Of a stretch of DNA of 64,000 bases, positions 1-7,847 are shown in pieces. Where the stretch lies: assembly GCF_025147485.1 (NCBI RefSeq), contig NZ_CP102263.1, forward strand, positions 1,439,501 through 1,503,500, written 5' to 3'. The notes beneath the pieces are model-generated. The model was not told the DNA's origin and did no database searches. It saw only the letters and a list, made by a program, of their open reading frames with translations. The position numbers were made by a program, and so were the translations under genes. The stretch's first letter is position 1, and the number at the start of each line of letters is the position of its first letter. Origin of the DNA: Bacteroides uniformis (GTDB lineage Bacteria > Bacteroidota > Bacteroidia > Bacteroidales > Bacteroidaceae).

Positions 1-1145
1 TAAAGATTCAGGTAGTCTTTGCGTGCAGGATTCAGGTAGACGGCAGTACGGTAGAGGTCTTTGCAGAAATTCTGTATCGAGCTTTCCCAGCCGCTTATCT
101 GCTGGTAGGGCCATTCACTGAGGCCCTTTCCGACGTAGGAAGCCAGGAAATCCATGGCTTTGTAGAAGTTACGTCCATCGGTAGAGGTGATGTCATCCAG
201 CTTGATTCCAAGATTTTTTGCCATCAGCATGATGTCAATAAAGTGGGTCAGGTTGTACTGTGAGTAGTGGAAGGCAAGGGTACGTTGCAGTTCGTGCGGT
301 TGTCGTCCGTCAGGAGCTATCTGGGGGAAGATACGTTTTTGGGGGAAGTCATTGATGATTTCCTGCGCCAGTTTCTTGTTACCGGTATAGAGGGCGAAAG
401 CTATGATTTGGGCATCGTAGGCTACGCTGTGGTTGTTGGCACTGGCTGCTTCTTCCTTACCTTGCGGACTGGCGAGCATCCAGTCGGTCAGTTTGGAAAA
501 CCATTTCTTCAGTTGTTTGCTGTCCTGGGTAGTAAATGCTTTTGACTGTTCTAGCAGTGCCACAGCATCCAGCATTTCTATGAAGGAGTAGGTGTCTATC
601 AGCCCATAGCAGCGACCTTTGTCGTTATTGTGTCCCGGCATCATTTGTGCATATTCCAGGTTGGGGTTCATTCGGGTGTCTTTGTTCAGAAACCATACGC
701 GGATAAGTTCTGTGGCTTTCCGGGCATACTGCTCTTCTCCGCTGAAGTACCAGACCAGAGCCAGGGTAGTGATGCGGCCGGCTGTTGTTCCCAACCGATT
801 ACGGTCTAGTTTGTTCAGTTCAGGATTGGATACGCCGTCGCGGTTGATGTAAGGCAGGCCGTTTGGCTTTGTCGGGTCGGGCCAATAGTATCGGGCTTGG
901 CTCATATAGTCATGCTTGTCACCGCTGGCAGGTGTTTTTTCTTTCATCATGACAGAAAGGGGCTGGGCGTCCAATAACCTGTCCGCTTCCGCTTTCAATA
1001 TCTCGTAAGTTGTGGCATAGAAAGGCTCGTGAATAGAGTGTTTTACATTTGCGAGGTGTGCTGTGTTCCAAATGGATTGTGCTTGCATACAAGATGCCAG
1101 GAGCAGGAAGGCAAGCGTCCATTGTATTGTTGCTTTCGGTTTCAT
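1..1145 (-). CDS. Alginate-lyase-superfamily polysaccharide lyase (PF05426, PL5/PL38-like), 3' end cut by window
   Basis: Seen: an open frame from the ATG at 1145 runs off the left edge after about 381 codons. It starts with a signal peptide (MKPKATIQWTLAFLLLASC, then MQAQ), so the product is exported. Family marks are the DYMSQARYYWPDP block near residue 80 and the NNHSVAYDAQ block near residue 238, which matches the Asn-His active-site segment of the alginate lyase superfamily (PF05426). Characterised Bacteroides relatives include glucuronan/alginate lyases (PL38); that is family knowledge and substrate is not proven here. The start lies 3 nt after the stop of the WbqC-family gene, so it appears to be the last gene of the dapB-lepB operon, an odd companion for housekeeping genes. 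The C-terminus is missing, so length and the distal domain cannot be judged. Confidence 0.8.
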   Translation of the reverse strand, partial: MKPKATIQWTLAFLLLASCMQAQSIWNTAHLANVKHSIHEPFYATTYEILKAEADRLLDAQPLSVMMKEKTPASGDKHDYMSQARYYWPDPTKPNGLPYINRDGVSNPELNKLDRNRLGTTAGRITTLALVWYFSGEEQYARKATELIRVWFLNKDTRMNPNLEYAQMMPGHNNDKGRCYGLIDTYSFIEMLDAVALLEQSKAFTTQDSKQLKKWFSKLTDWMLASPQGKEEAASANNHSVAYDAQIIAFALYTGNKKLAQEIINDFPQKRIFPQIAPDGRQPHELQRTLAFHYSQYNLTHFIDIMLMAKNLGIKLDDITSTDGRNFYKAMDFLASYVGKGLSEWPYQQISGWESSIQNFCKDLYRTAVYLNPARKDYLNL

Positions 1146-1148
1146 GTC

Positions 1149-1790
1149 TTATTTTAGAGTGATGGACTTCTGTAATACCAATAAGCTCTCCGGTCCCATA
1201 TTGAACAGCAGGTCTATGATGCTCAAGTTGGGCAGAAACCCGAGTCTCTCTTGAAACACTTGATAATAAGGTTGTGGTGAGAATTCTGTATCTTCCAGAG
1301 AAAAATCCTTTTTCGGATGAATGCGTTCGCGGAAATCCGCTTCATTCGGAGTGAATTCAGTCCGGTATTCGGTGGTGCGTGCCATATCGGGCTGTATGTC
1401 TATCAGAGAACAGATAAGATGGCAAAGTTCTTCGTTGAAATCGACTAAAAACTCATACTTCTTTTCATAGAAAGGGCGGAAGTCGTCTTTATAATATTCA
1501 AAGAAAGGAGTGTGGTTGTAGGCAGATTCTATGGCATTCCAGTGCAGATGCCTCCAGTTCCCGTGGTCTGAAATGCGTATATCGCGCATCGGGCATTTTA
1601 GGGTATTCGGTTTGACGGTGGGGATGGAAAGGGCCAGTTCACCGTCCGGTACGGCAATGGTACAACGGTTCCGGTAAGTCTGCTTCATATAGTGGTCATG
1701 CTGTTCGATGAATACTTTATCGTATGCCAGCAATTTGGTATAATATTCTATGGGAGCCAAATAGGCGGAAGAAAGAAAAACTGTTTTCAT
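1149..1790 (-). CDS. WbqC family protein
   Basis: The 213-residue product has the N-terminal signature of the WbqC-like family (PF08889): an opening FLSSAYLAPIEYYTKLL block followed by H-x-x-Y-x-K-Q-T-Y-R-N-R around residues 33-43. No signal peptide or membrane segment is visible, so it is probably cytosolic. WbqC proteins are found in O-antigen and envelope loci, but no reaction is firmly established. In this window it lies 89 nt downstream of the two signal-peptidase genes on the same strand, an arrangement I recall as common in Bacteroidetes. The family call is secure; the function is unknown. Confidence 0.85.
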   Translation of the reverse strand: MKTVFLSSAYLAPIEYYTKLLAYDKVFIEQHDHYMKQTYRNRCTIAVPDGELALSIPTVKPNTLKCPMRDIRISDHGNWRHLHWNAIESAYNHTPFFEYYKDDFRPFYEKKYEFLVDFNEELCHLICSLIDIQPDMARTTEYRTEFTPNEADFRERIHPKKDFSLEDTEFSPQPYYQVFQERLGFLPNLSIIDLLFNMGPESLLVLQKSITLK

Positions 1791-1879
1791 CAGTATATTT
1801 ACGATTAGATGATTTGCGATTTACGATTGAAGCTACTGTGCATTGTTTGTATTTTCATTTTTATTCTTTCATTTGTTTG

Positions 1880-2815
1880 TCATTCCACTCTTTTCCATAT
1901 CCTGCCCCATCGGTAACCGCTGAAAGGTCCTGTTCCCTTTTCTTTGGAGAACCAGATGATAGATGCCTTGCCTATGATGTGGTCTTTGGGGACGAAACCG
2001 AAAAGACGGGAGTCCGAAAGATTGATGGCATTGTTGGCACCTACCCAGTAGTAGTCTTTGGTAAAATGGCAGTGTTGCACGGGTTTGCCTTCCACATAAA
2101 GGGTGTCGTTTTTGATTTCGGCTTGTTTCTTTTCGTGAAGTACCAGGGTATTTCGCAACAAAGTCTTGTTCCACGGATATACGCGCACGGCTTTGCCTTT
2201 GCTGGGGATTATCAGAGGTTTCAGTATCTCCATAGAATCTTCCTTGACAATAGGTTCTATCCAGCAGTTCCCGTTCATGGCTTGTTCCAGCAAGTAGTGT
2301 TCATAACGGCTGAAACTGCGTATATTCTTTGTTGAGTCCTGCCCCAATAGTTTGTTGGGAGCGATGGAAAGTATGGAAAGCAATGAATCCAACTGTCGTT
2401 CCCGTTGTCTGGGGTAAGAATAAAGAAACTTCTGGTCGGGCGCATTCTTTTCGGAAGGAATCACTGAAAAAAGCGAATCTATCAGCAAGGTATCTCCGGG
2501 AATACCGATGCAACGGCTGATGAAGACTTCCCGTCGGTCAATCACGGGTTCTGAAAGATTGGCAGGATTGTTGAATACAAGAATATCCTCTTTCTGCACC
2601 GGACTGTCCGCCCAGCGATGATACCCCCATAACTTCATGAAAGGAAGCCGCAGACCGTAGCTCCACTTGTTTACAAGAATACGCTCACTTTGGTACAGTG
2701 AATTTTCCATGCCGGAAGAGGGGATAAGATAGGAAGTTGCCACACAACCCCGAAGCAGCACCACGACGAGTGCCACTCCAACTATTGTGATTGCTATCTT
2801 ACACCCTTTTTTCAT
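1880..2815 (-). CDS. Signal peptidase I paralogue (S26 family), predicted catalytically inactive
   Basis: The 311-residue protein has one N-terminal membrane segment (residues about 7-27) followed by S26-type box motifs, so the fold should be periplasmic and membrane-anchored. Box B reads IPSSGMENSL at residues 31-40. The residue aligned with the nucleophilic Ser of the canonical P-S-x-S-M motif is Gly35. Box D reads RREVFISRCIGIPGD, and the position of the general-base Lys is Ser100. The neighbouring paralogue keeps Ser and Lys at both sites. I checked both codons on the minus strand (ggc and agc). Box E (YYWVGANNAINLSDSR) is also altered: the MGDNRDxSxDSR consensus has become VGANNAINLSDSR. 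The ATG overlaps the upstream lepB stop (ATGA), so the two are co-translated. A structural or regulatory partner role is inference. Confidence 0.85.
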   Translation of the reverse strand: MKKGCKIAITIVGVALVVVLLRGCVATSYLIPSSGMENSLYQSERILVNKWSYGLRLPFMKLWGYHRWADSPVQKEDILVFNNPANLSEPVIDRREVFISRCIGIPGDTLLIDSLFSVIPSEKNAPDQKFLYSYPRQRERQLDSLLSILSIAPNKLLGQDSTKNIRSFSRYEHYLLEQAMNGNCWIEPIVKEDSMEILKPLIIPSKGKAVRVYPWNKTLLRNTLVLHEKKQAEIKNDTLYVEGKPVQHCHFTKDYYWVGANNAINLSDSRLFGFVPKDHIIGKASIIWFSKEKGTGPFSGYRWGRIWKRVE

Positions 2816-4305
2816 TTAATGCCGTCCACCCACTTGAATATCCGGTTCCAGCGTATCTTACCGTCAAACCAGCCCCGGTCTTTGTCCAGTGACAACCATA
2901 CTACGATAGGCTTTCCTACGACATGGTCTTCCGGCACAAAACCCCAGTATCGGGAGTCGGCGGACTTGTCGCGGTTGTCGCCCATCATCCAGTAGTAGTC
3001 CATATTGAAGGTATAAGAGTCGGTCTTTTCACCATTGATGTAGATGCCGTCTTCCTTGACTTCCAGTTTGTTGCCTTCATAGGCAACGATGCAGCGTTCG
3101 TAGATAGGCAGGTTGTCCTCGGTCAGCTTGATGGTGGCGCCTTTGGCAGGAATCCATATCGGGCCGTAGTTGTTGCGGTCCCATTTAGTGTAAAGGTTCA
3201 GCGGATACATCTGTCCCGAGAATTCTCCCGGTTCAATGATAATATTACTGATGAGTTTCTTGTTGCCCGAAAGGGTCTCGTACATCTTTTTGGTGAGCGG
3301 AAGATGATAGACCGGTGCCAGCCTGCCTTGGGCATCCCGGCGGTCCAATCCCATTTCAATCAGATTCTCTTCCCAGCCCAGACCGTCGGTCATCAGTGTC
3401 TGGTCTTCTTTGCTGATGCCCAGTTCACGGAACATATCATCGGTGATATAAGGACCTGTAGTCTGTACAAAGTAGTTGAACTGCATTTCTGTAGGGTTCT
3501 CGATGGCTTTACCGTCGATGTATACCTGTCCTTTCTTGATTTGCAACGTATCGCCGGGCAGGCCTACGCAACGTTTTACATAGTTTTCACGACGGTCAAC
3601 GGGGCGTATGACAATGTCACCGTACATTCTCGGATTGGAACGGATAAGATTACGTCCGGCATTGTAGTACAGGTCGTAGACAGTACGTTGCTGCTTGCGT
3701 GTCAGGCTGTCCATATTCACCTTGTTGGGATACACGCGTTTTCCTTCTTCGTAAGCAAGGGTATAGAAGTCTGTCTGCTGGAAATTGGTGGCTACCGTGT
3801 CGCCTGCCGGGAAGTTGAACACCACAATGTCATTCAGTTTCACTTTGCCGAAGCCTGGTACACGCTTGTATTCCCATTGGGGCCATTCGATGTACGATTT
3901 GGTGTTGAATACCGGTAGTGTATGTTGTGCCAGCGGCATGGAAAGCGGCGTATTCGGTACGCGCGGACCATAACTCATCTTGCTGACGTAAAGGAAATCG
4001 CCTACCAACAAGGATTTCTCCAATGAGGAAGACGGTATCTGATAATTCTGGAACACATAGATATTTACGAAGTAGACGGCTACCAGCGCAAATACGATGG
4101 CATCCACCCAACTCATGATGCTGCGTACGGCAGGATTCTCCGATTTCTTCCAGAATCCCCAGGGTATCTTCTTACTGATGTAGATGTCAAAAATGAAGGG
4201 TAGTACAATCAGTCCCAGCCAGCTTTTTACCCAAACCAGAAAGGCAAGGTAGAGCAGGGTGACTATACTGAATTTAATCCATTGGGTGCGTGTTGCTTTT
4301 CTCAT
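2812..4305 (-). CDS. lepB: Signal peptidase I
   Basis: The enzyme cleaves Sec/Tat signal peptides on the periplasmic face of the inner membrane. At 497 residues it is much longer than E. coli LepB (about 324), because of a Bacteroidetes-type insertion between boxes B and D and another before box E. Hydrophobic segments lie at about residues 11-40 and 66-85. Box B is IPSSSLEKSLL with nucleophile Ser94 (Leu replaces the usual Met after it). Box D is RRENYVKRCVGLPGD with general-base Lys244. Box E is MGDNRDKSADSRYWG near the C-terminus. It starts 6 nt after dapB and overlaps the next paralogue by 4 nt, which indicates one operon. Confidence 0.95.
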   Translation of the reverse strand: MRKATRTQWIKFSIVTLLYLAFLVWVKSWLGLIVLPFIFDIYISKKIPWGFWKKSENPAVRSIMSWVDAIVFALVAVYFVNIYVFQNYQIPSSSLEKSLLVGDFLYVSKMSYGPRVPNTPLSMPLAQHTLPVFNTKSYIEWPQWEYKRVPGFGKVKLNDIVVFNFPAGDTVATNFQQTDFYTLAYEEGKRVYPNKVNMDSLTRKQQRTVYDLYYNAGRNLIRSNPRMYGDIVIRPVDRRENYVKRCVGLPGDTLQIKKGQVYIDGKAIENPTEMQFNYFVQTTGPYITDDMFRELGISKEDQTLMTDGLGWEENLIEMGLDRRDAQGRLAPVYHLPLTKKMYETLSGNKKLISNIIIEPGEFSGQMYPLNLYTKWDRNNYGPIWIPAKGATIKLTEDNLPIYERCIVAYEGNKLEVKEDGIYINGEKTDSYTFNMDYYWMMGDNRDKSADSRYWGFVPEDHVVGKPIVVWLSLDKDRGWFDGKIRWNRIFKWVDGIK

Positions 4306-4311
4306 GATGTT

Positions 4312-5076
4312 TTAGTCTTTTAAAAATGGAAACAAGTCACTCATTCCCAAAGCACCTTCGTGCTTGGCGGTATATTCGGCAGCAAGGACAGCTCCCAAGG
4401 CAAATCCCCTGCGATTCTTGGCATCGTGGGTGATAGTGATACTGTCGGCTTCGGAGTCGTAGCGGATGCTGTGGATGCCCGGTACTTCTCCTTCGCGGAT
4501 AGAACTTATGGATAGCTCATTGGCTGCACATTCCGTAGAGCCCGAAACGGTTCCGTCGGGAGCTTGGAAAGTCCCTTCTACCCATTTGTCCTTACGGTCG
4601 AGATTCTCCAGAATACCTTCGGCAAGCGTGATGGCCGTTCCGCTCGGAGCGTCCATCTTGTGGATGTGGTGCGTTTCGCTCATTGTCACATCATAGGCAG
4701 GGAATTGGTTCATTATCTTTGCGAGGTACTTGTTGACGGCAGAGAAGATGCTTACTCCCAAGCTGAAGTTGGAAGACCAGAACAGTGTCTTGCCGCCTTC
4801 GGTACAAAGTCTCTTTACTTCGTCTCCATGTTCTGCCATCCATCCCGTACTGCCGGATACCAGTTTGACCCCGGCGCGGAATGCCTTCATATAGTTATTG
4901 TATGCAACCATGGGGTTGGTGAACTCTATGGCAACGTCGGCGCTCTTGAAGGCTGCCGATTCAAAGTCTTCCTGATTGTCGACATCGATGATGCTTACAA
5001 TTTCGTGTCCGCGGCCAAGGGCTATTTTCTCGATTTCCTTGCCCATTTTTCCGTAGCCGATTAATGCGATTTTCAT
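4312..5076 (-). CDS. dapB: 4-hydroxy-tetrahydrodipicolinate reductase
   Basis: DapB reduces 4-hydroxy-tetrahydrodipicolinate with NAD(P)H in the cytosol, a step toward diaminopimelate and lysine. The 254-residue product has the Rossmann motif GYGKMGKEI at residues 7-15. The family signature THHIHKMDAPSGTA at residues 135-148 carries the catalytic His137 and Lys140. It is slightly shorter than E. coli DapB (273), as is usual for Bacteroidetes. It heads the minus-strand operon with both signal-peptidase genes 6 nt downstream. A clear Bacteroides -7 box lies 45 nt upstream of the ATG. Confidence 0.96.
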   Translation of the reverse strand: MKIALIGYGKMGKEIEKIALGRGHEIVSIIDVDNQEDFESAAFKSADVAIEFTNPMVAYNNYMKAFRAGVKLVSGSTGWMAEHGDEVKRLCTEGGKTLFWSSNFSLGVSIFSAVNKYLAKIMNQFPAYDVTMSETHHIHKMDAPSGTAITLAEGILENLDRKDKWVEGTFQAPDGTVSGSTECAANELSISSIREGEVPGIHSIRYDSEADSITITHDAKNRRGFALGAVLAAEYTAKHEGALGMSDLFPFLKD

Positions 5077-5121
5077 TGTTTCTATCTGTTTTTATTTAGT
5101 TTATCAACAAACTATAGGTCG

Positions 5122-5129
5122 CAAAGATA
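5122..5129 (-). promoter_or_regulatory. Promoter -7 box for the dapB-lepB operon
   Basis: On the minus strand the sequence is TATCTTTG, a perfect match to the Bacteroides primary-sigma -7 consensus TAnnTTTG. It ends 45 nt before the dapB ATG. It sits back to back with the plus-strand box at 5140-5147, so this is a compact divergent promoter region. Confidence 0.7.
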
Positions 5130-5139
5130 ATCTTTTTCT

Positions 5140-5147
5140 TACATTTG
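5140..5147 (+). promoter_or_regulatory. Promoter -7 box for the DUF2851 gene
   Basis: TACATTTG matches the TAnnTTTG consensus and ends 25 nt before the ATG at 5173. No convincing TTTG at -33 was seen. Confidence 0.6.
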
Positions 5148-5172
5148 TGCTCAACATTAACGTCTTGTTAAC

Positions 5173-6447
5173 ATGGAACAACTACTGCATTATGTTTGGA
5201 AGCACAAAATATTTCCTTTGTCATTGCTCCAGACAACCTCCGGCCGGCCGGTAGAAGTGATAGATCCCGGTTTGCCGAACATGAATGCAGGCCCCGATTT
5301 TTTTAATGCCAAACTGAAAATAGACGGTACGCTCTGGGTGGGCAACGTCGAAGTGCATACGCAGGCATCAGACTGGCTGCTCCATAGGCACGACCGTGAC
5401 AAGGCGTATGATACCGTCATCCTGCACGTGGTGGGCGAATCGAATTGTGATGTGTACCGCACGAACGGTGAGCTGGTTCCCCAGATGGTGCTCACTTGCC
5501 CCGACACTGTCCGCTTGCGCTATGAAGAGCTTCGGCAGACAGAGATTTATCCTCCCTGCTATTCCATCCTTGCCTCCCTCCCAAAGCTGACCGTCCATTC
5601 CTGGCTGTCCGCTTTGCAGGTAGAGCGTTTTGAGCAGAAAGCATGCGTCATATCCCAGCGGCTCGAACGCTGCAATCATCATTGGGAAGATGTTTTCTTC
5701 ATTACTCTTGCTCGTAACTTCGGCTTCGGGCTGAATGGGGATGCTTTCGAGGCATGGGCAAACCGCCTTCCATTCCGCGCCGTAGACAAGCATCGGGACA
5801 GTCTGTTTCAAGTGGAGGCTTTCTTCCTGGGGCAGGCAGGCCTGCTGGAGGAGGTCTCGGCAGAGGCAGATGATTATTATTTGATACTTCAGAAAGAGTT
5901 CCGCTACCTGCAACACAAGTTCGAGCTGCCAGCTCCCATGTCTGTTGAGCAGTGGCGGTTTCTGCGTCTTCGTCCCGATAACTTTCCACATGTACGCCTC
6001 GCCCAGCTTGCCTGTCTGTATCACAAGGAGCAGTCGCTCTTCTCGCGTGTTATGGAGGCTGAAACGCTGGAGGCGGTGAAGAAGATACTGGCTGCCAAGA
6101 CTTCCGCGTATTGGGAGGAGCACTTCAATTTCAGAAAGGTTTCACCCCGGAGGGAAAAGCGGGTAGGGGACGGTGCCTTGAATCTGATTGCCATCAATAC
6201 GGTCATCCCGTTTCTTTATGCTTATGGCCTGCACAAGGCCGATGACGTTTTGTGTGACCGTGCCACCCGTTTCCTTGAATCCTTGAAGGCCGAAAACAAT
6301 CACGTAACCCGACTTTGGGATGGTGCCGGTTTGCCGGTATCTACCGCTGCCGATTCGCAGGCTCTGCTTCAACTTCAAAAGGAATATTGTGACAAGAAAG
6401 ACTGCTTGCGTTGCCGGTTTGGTTACGAGTATCTGAAACATAGATGA
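5173..6447 (+). CDS. DUF2851 family protein
   Basis: The 424-residue protein belongs to DUF2851, a family found mainly in Bacteroidetes and without a known function. Visible conserved blocks are DPGLPNMNAGPDFFNAKL near residues 35-52, VEVHTQASDW near 60-69, and a His/Asp-rich HRHDRDKAYDTVILHVV. The C-terminus carries a tight cysteine cluster, YCDKKDCLRCRFGYEYLK, that could bind a metal or an iron-sulfur centre (inference). It has no signal peptide, so it is probably cytosolic. It stands alone, divergent from dapB with its own promoter box. The conserved acidic/His residues would fit a nuclease or hydrolase, but I cannot support that choice. Confidence 0.85.
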   Translation: MEQLLHYVWKHKIFPLSLLQTTSGRPVEVIDPGLPNMNAGPDFFNAKLKIDGTLWVGNVEVHTQASDWLLHRHDRDKAYDTVILHVVGESNCDVYRTNGELVPQMVLTCPDTVRLRYEELRQTEIYPPCYSILASLPKLTVHSWLSALQVERFEQKACVISQRLERCNHHWEDVFFITLARNFGFGLNGDAFEAWANRLPFRAVDKHRDSLFQVEAFFLGQAGLLEEVSAEADDYYLILQKEFRYLQHKFELPAPMSVEQWRFLRLRPDNFPHVRLAQLACLYHKEQSLFSRVMEAETLEAVKKILAAKTSAYWEEHFNFRKVSPRREKRVGDGALNLIAINTVIPFLYAYGLHKADDVLCDRATRFLESLKAENNHVTRLWDGAGLPVSTAADSQALLQLQKEYCDKKDCLRCRFGYEYLKHR

Positions 6448-6492
6448 TAATAATTATCGCCCCATAGCCTTAGCATTTTATTACTTTTATAT

Positions 6493-6500
6493 TATCTTTG
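6493..6500 (+). promoter_or_regulatory. Promoter -7 box for the DUF4348 gene
   Basis: TATCTTTG, followed by CGC, is a perfect consensus box ending 24 nt before the ATG at 6525. This is the spacing seen at most promoters in this window. Confidence 0.7.
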
Positions 6501-6524
6501 CGCATTGAAAAATAATCCGAGTAT

Positions 6525-7037
6525 ATGAAGGCTATCCGCTTTGTTTTTTGTCTGTTTGCGGCACTCATGCTGACGACTCTCAATGGTCTGGCTGCCGAAG
6601 AGGAGGATTTCAAGACATTTCTCCAGAAATTCACGTCCAGTGCTTCATTCCAGTATTCCCGAATCAAGTTTCCTTTGAAGTCTCCCATCGCCCTCTTGAA
6701 GGATGACGGTGAGACGGAACAGACTTTTCCCTTCACCCGCGAGAAGTGGGCATTGCTAGACGAAGAAACGCTGAAGGAAGGACGTACTACCGAAGAGGAG
6801 GGAGGTACCTATATTTCTCACTTCACTGTCAATGAGCCTGCCCATAAAGAGTTCGAAGCAGGCTATGATGAATCAGAACCTTCCCTTCGTGTGGTCTTTG
6901 AACTGACGGATGGCAAGTGGTATGTCACCGACTGCTATAACGACTGGTACAACTTCGATCTCCCTATCAATGAACTGGAAGAAACTATTCAGGCGGTACA
7001 AGAGGAAAACAAGGCTTTCGAAGAACTTCATCCTTGA
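6525..7037 (+). CDS. DUF4348 domain-containing exported protein
   Basis: A 170-residue protein with a signal peptide (residues 1-24, ending LNGLAA) followed by a single small globular domain that I recognise as DUF4348, a Bacteroides family of unknown function. The mature part is acidic and rich in Glu, with a conserved-looking segment YVTDCYNDWYNFDLPINELEE near residues 129-149 (FELTDGKWYVTDCYNDW is the core). It has its own promoter and is closed by a strong hairpin terminator at 7098-7128, so it is probably monocistronic. No link to the downstream lyase genes is evident apart from position. Confidence 0.75.
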   Translation: MKAIRFVFCLFAALMLTTLNGLAAEEEDFKTFLQKFTSSASFQYSRIKFPLKSPIALLKDDGETEQTFPFTREKWALLDEETLKEGRTTEEEGGTYISHFTVNEPAHKEFEAGYDESEPSLRVVFELTDGKWYVTDCYNDWYNFDLPINELEETIQAVQEENKAFEELHP

Positions 7038-7097
7038 TGAAGTGGGGGCAGAAATCCGCCTCAATCATTATTTTATCCTTCTTCTGTACGATTTATG

Positions 7098-7128
7098 CCC
7101 CTCTTTTTCCAAAAAGAGGGGTTTCTTT
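7098..7128 (+). terminator. Intrinsic terminator after the DUF4348 gene
   Basis: A perfect 11-bp inverted repeat (CCCCTCTTTTT at 7098-7108, AAAAAGAGGGG at 7111-7121) is followed by TTTCTTTG. The same T-rich tail could act as a weak -7 box (TTTCTTTG, one mismatch) for the gene at 7152, and TTTGTACCGTAC at 7126-7137 resembles the GTAC sites near the other locus promoters. Confidence 0.75.
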
Positions 7129-7151
7129 GTACCGTACTAATACATTGAAAT

Positions 7152-7841
7152 ATGCGGTTACAACTTCTTTTGATGCAACTTCTCTTATGTGTCCTCCCCG
7201 GTATGGAGATGGGCGCTTCCTGCCGGCTTACCGCCTGGGTCGTGGAGGATTCTTCCGGAAAAGTGGAAATTACATGTATCGGCGATACGATGGATATTGT
7301 ATCTCCGGACGGGCTGTCCCTTTGGTATAAGGAACGGTTGACGGGAAACTATGAGATTACCTACCGGGTACAAGTGGTGGTTGAGAATGGTAGCTACGAC
7401 CGTCTCAGTGACTTGAATTGTTTTTGGGGGGCCGATGACCCCCGGCATCCGGATGACTTCTTTGCCCGCAGTGCATGGCGCAACGGCGAGTTCAAGAATT
7501 ACAATACGCTGGACCTTTACTATGTGGGCTACGGCGGTAATGATAATGGAACTACGCGTTTCCGTGAATACCATGGAGAGTATTATGGAGTGGACGATGC
7601 AAAGATTAAACCCATCTTGAAAGAGTATACCGATGCCGCCCACCTTTTGAAGCCCAACCATTGGTATGAAGTTAAAATCCGTGTGGAGAATGGAGCCACC
7701 ACTTATGCCATGGATGGTGAAGAGCTTTTCAGCTTACCGGTTGCCGATGGCAAAGGAGACGGCTATTTCGCCTTACGGTTGTGGCAGAACCACGTACGTT
7801 TTGCAGATTTCCAAGTAGCAAATATCGATAACCTTAAATAA
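7152..7841 (+). CDS. DUF6250-type secreted domain protein linked to PL8 lyase
   Basis: The 229-residue protein has a short hydrophobic leader (LQLLLMQLLLCVLPGMEMG) and one beta-rich domain resembling the DUF6250 module that accompanies polysaccharide lyases and esterases. Typical segments are YDRLSDLNCFWGADDPRHP near residues 82-100, NTLDLYYVGYGGNDNGTTRF near 118-137 and HWYEVKIRVENG near 176-187. The fold is probably a concanavalin-like jelly roll that binds or cleaves sugar; catalysis is unproven. It ends 6 nt before the PL8 lyase, so the two are almost certainly co-transcribed and act on the same polymer. Family assignment is from memory of conserved motifs, hence moderate confidence. Confidence 0.7.
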   Translation: MRLQLLLMQLLLCVLPGMEMGASCRLTAWVVEDSSGKVEITCIGDTMDIVSPDGLSLWYKERLTGNYEITYRVQVVVENGSYDRLSDLNCFWGADDPRHPDDFFARSAWRNGEFKNYNTLDLYYVGYGGNDNGTTRFREYHGEYYGVDDAKIKPILKEYTDAAHLLKPNHWYEVKIRVENGATTYAMDGEELFSLPVADGKGDGYFALRLWQNHVRFADFQVANIDNLK

Positions 7842-7847
7842 ACAGAC

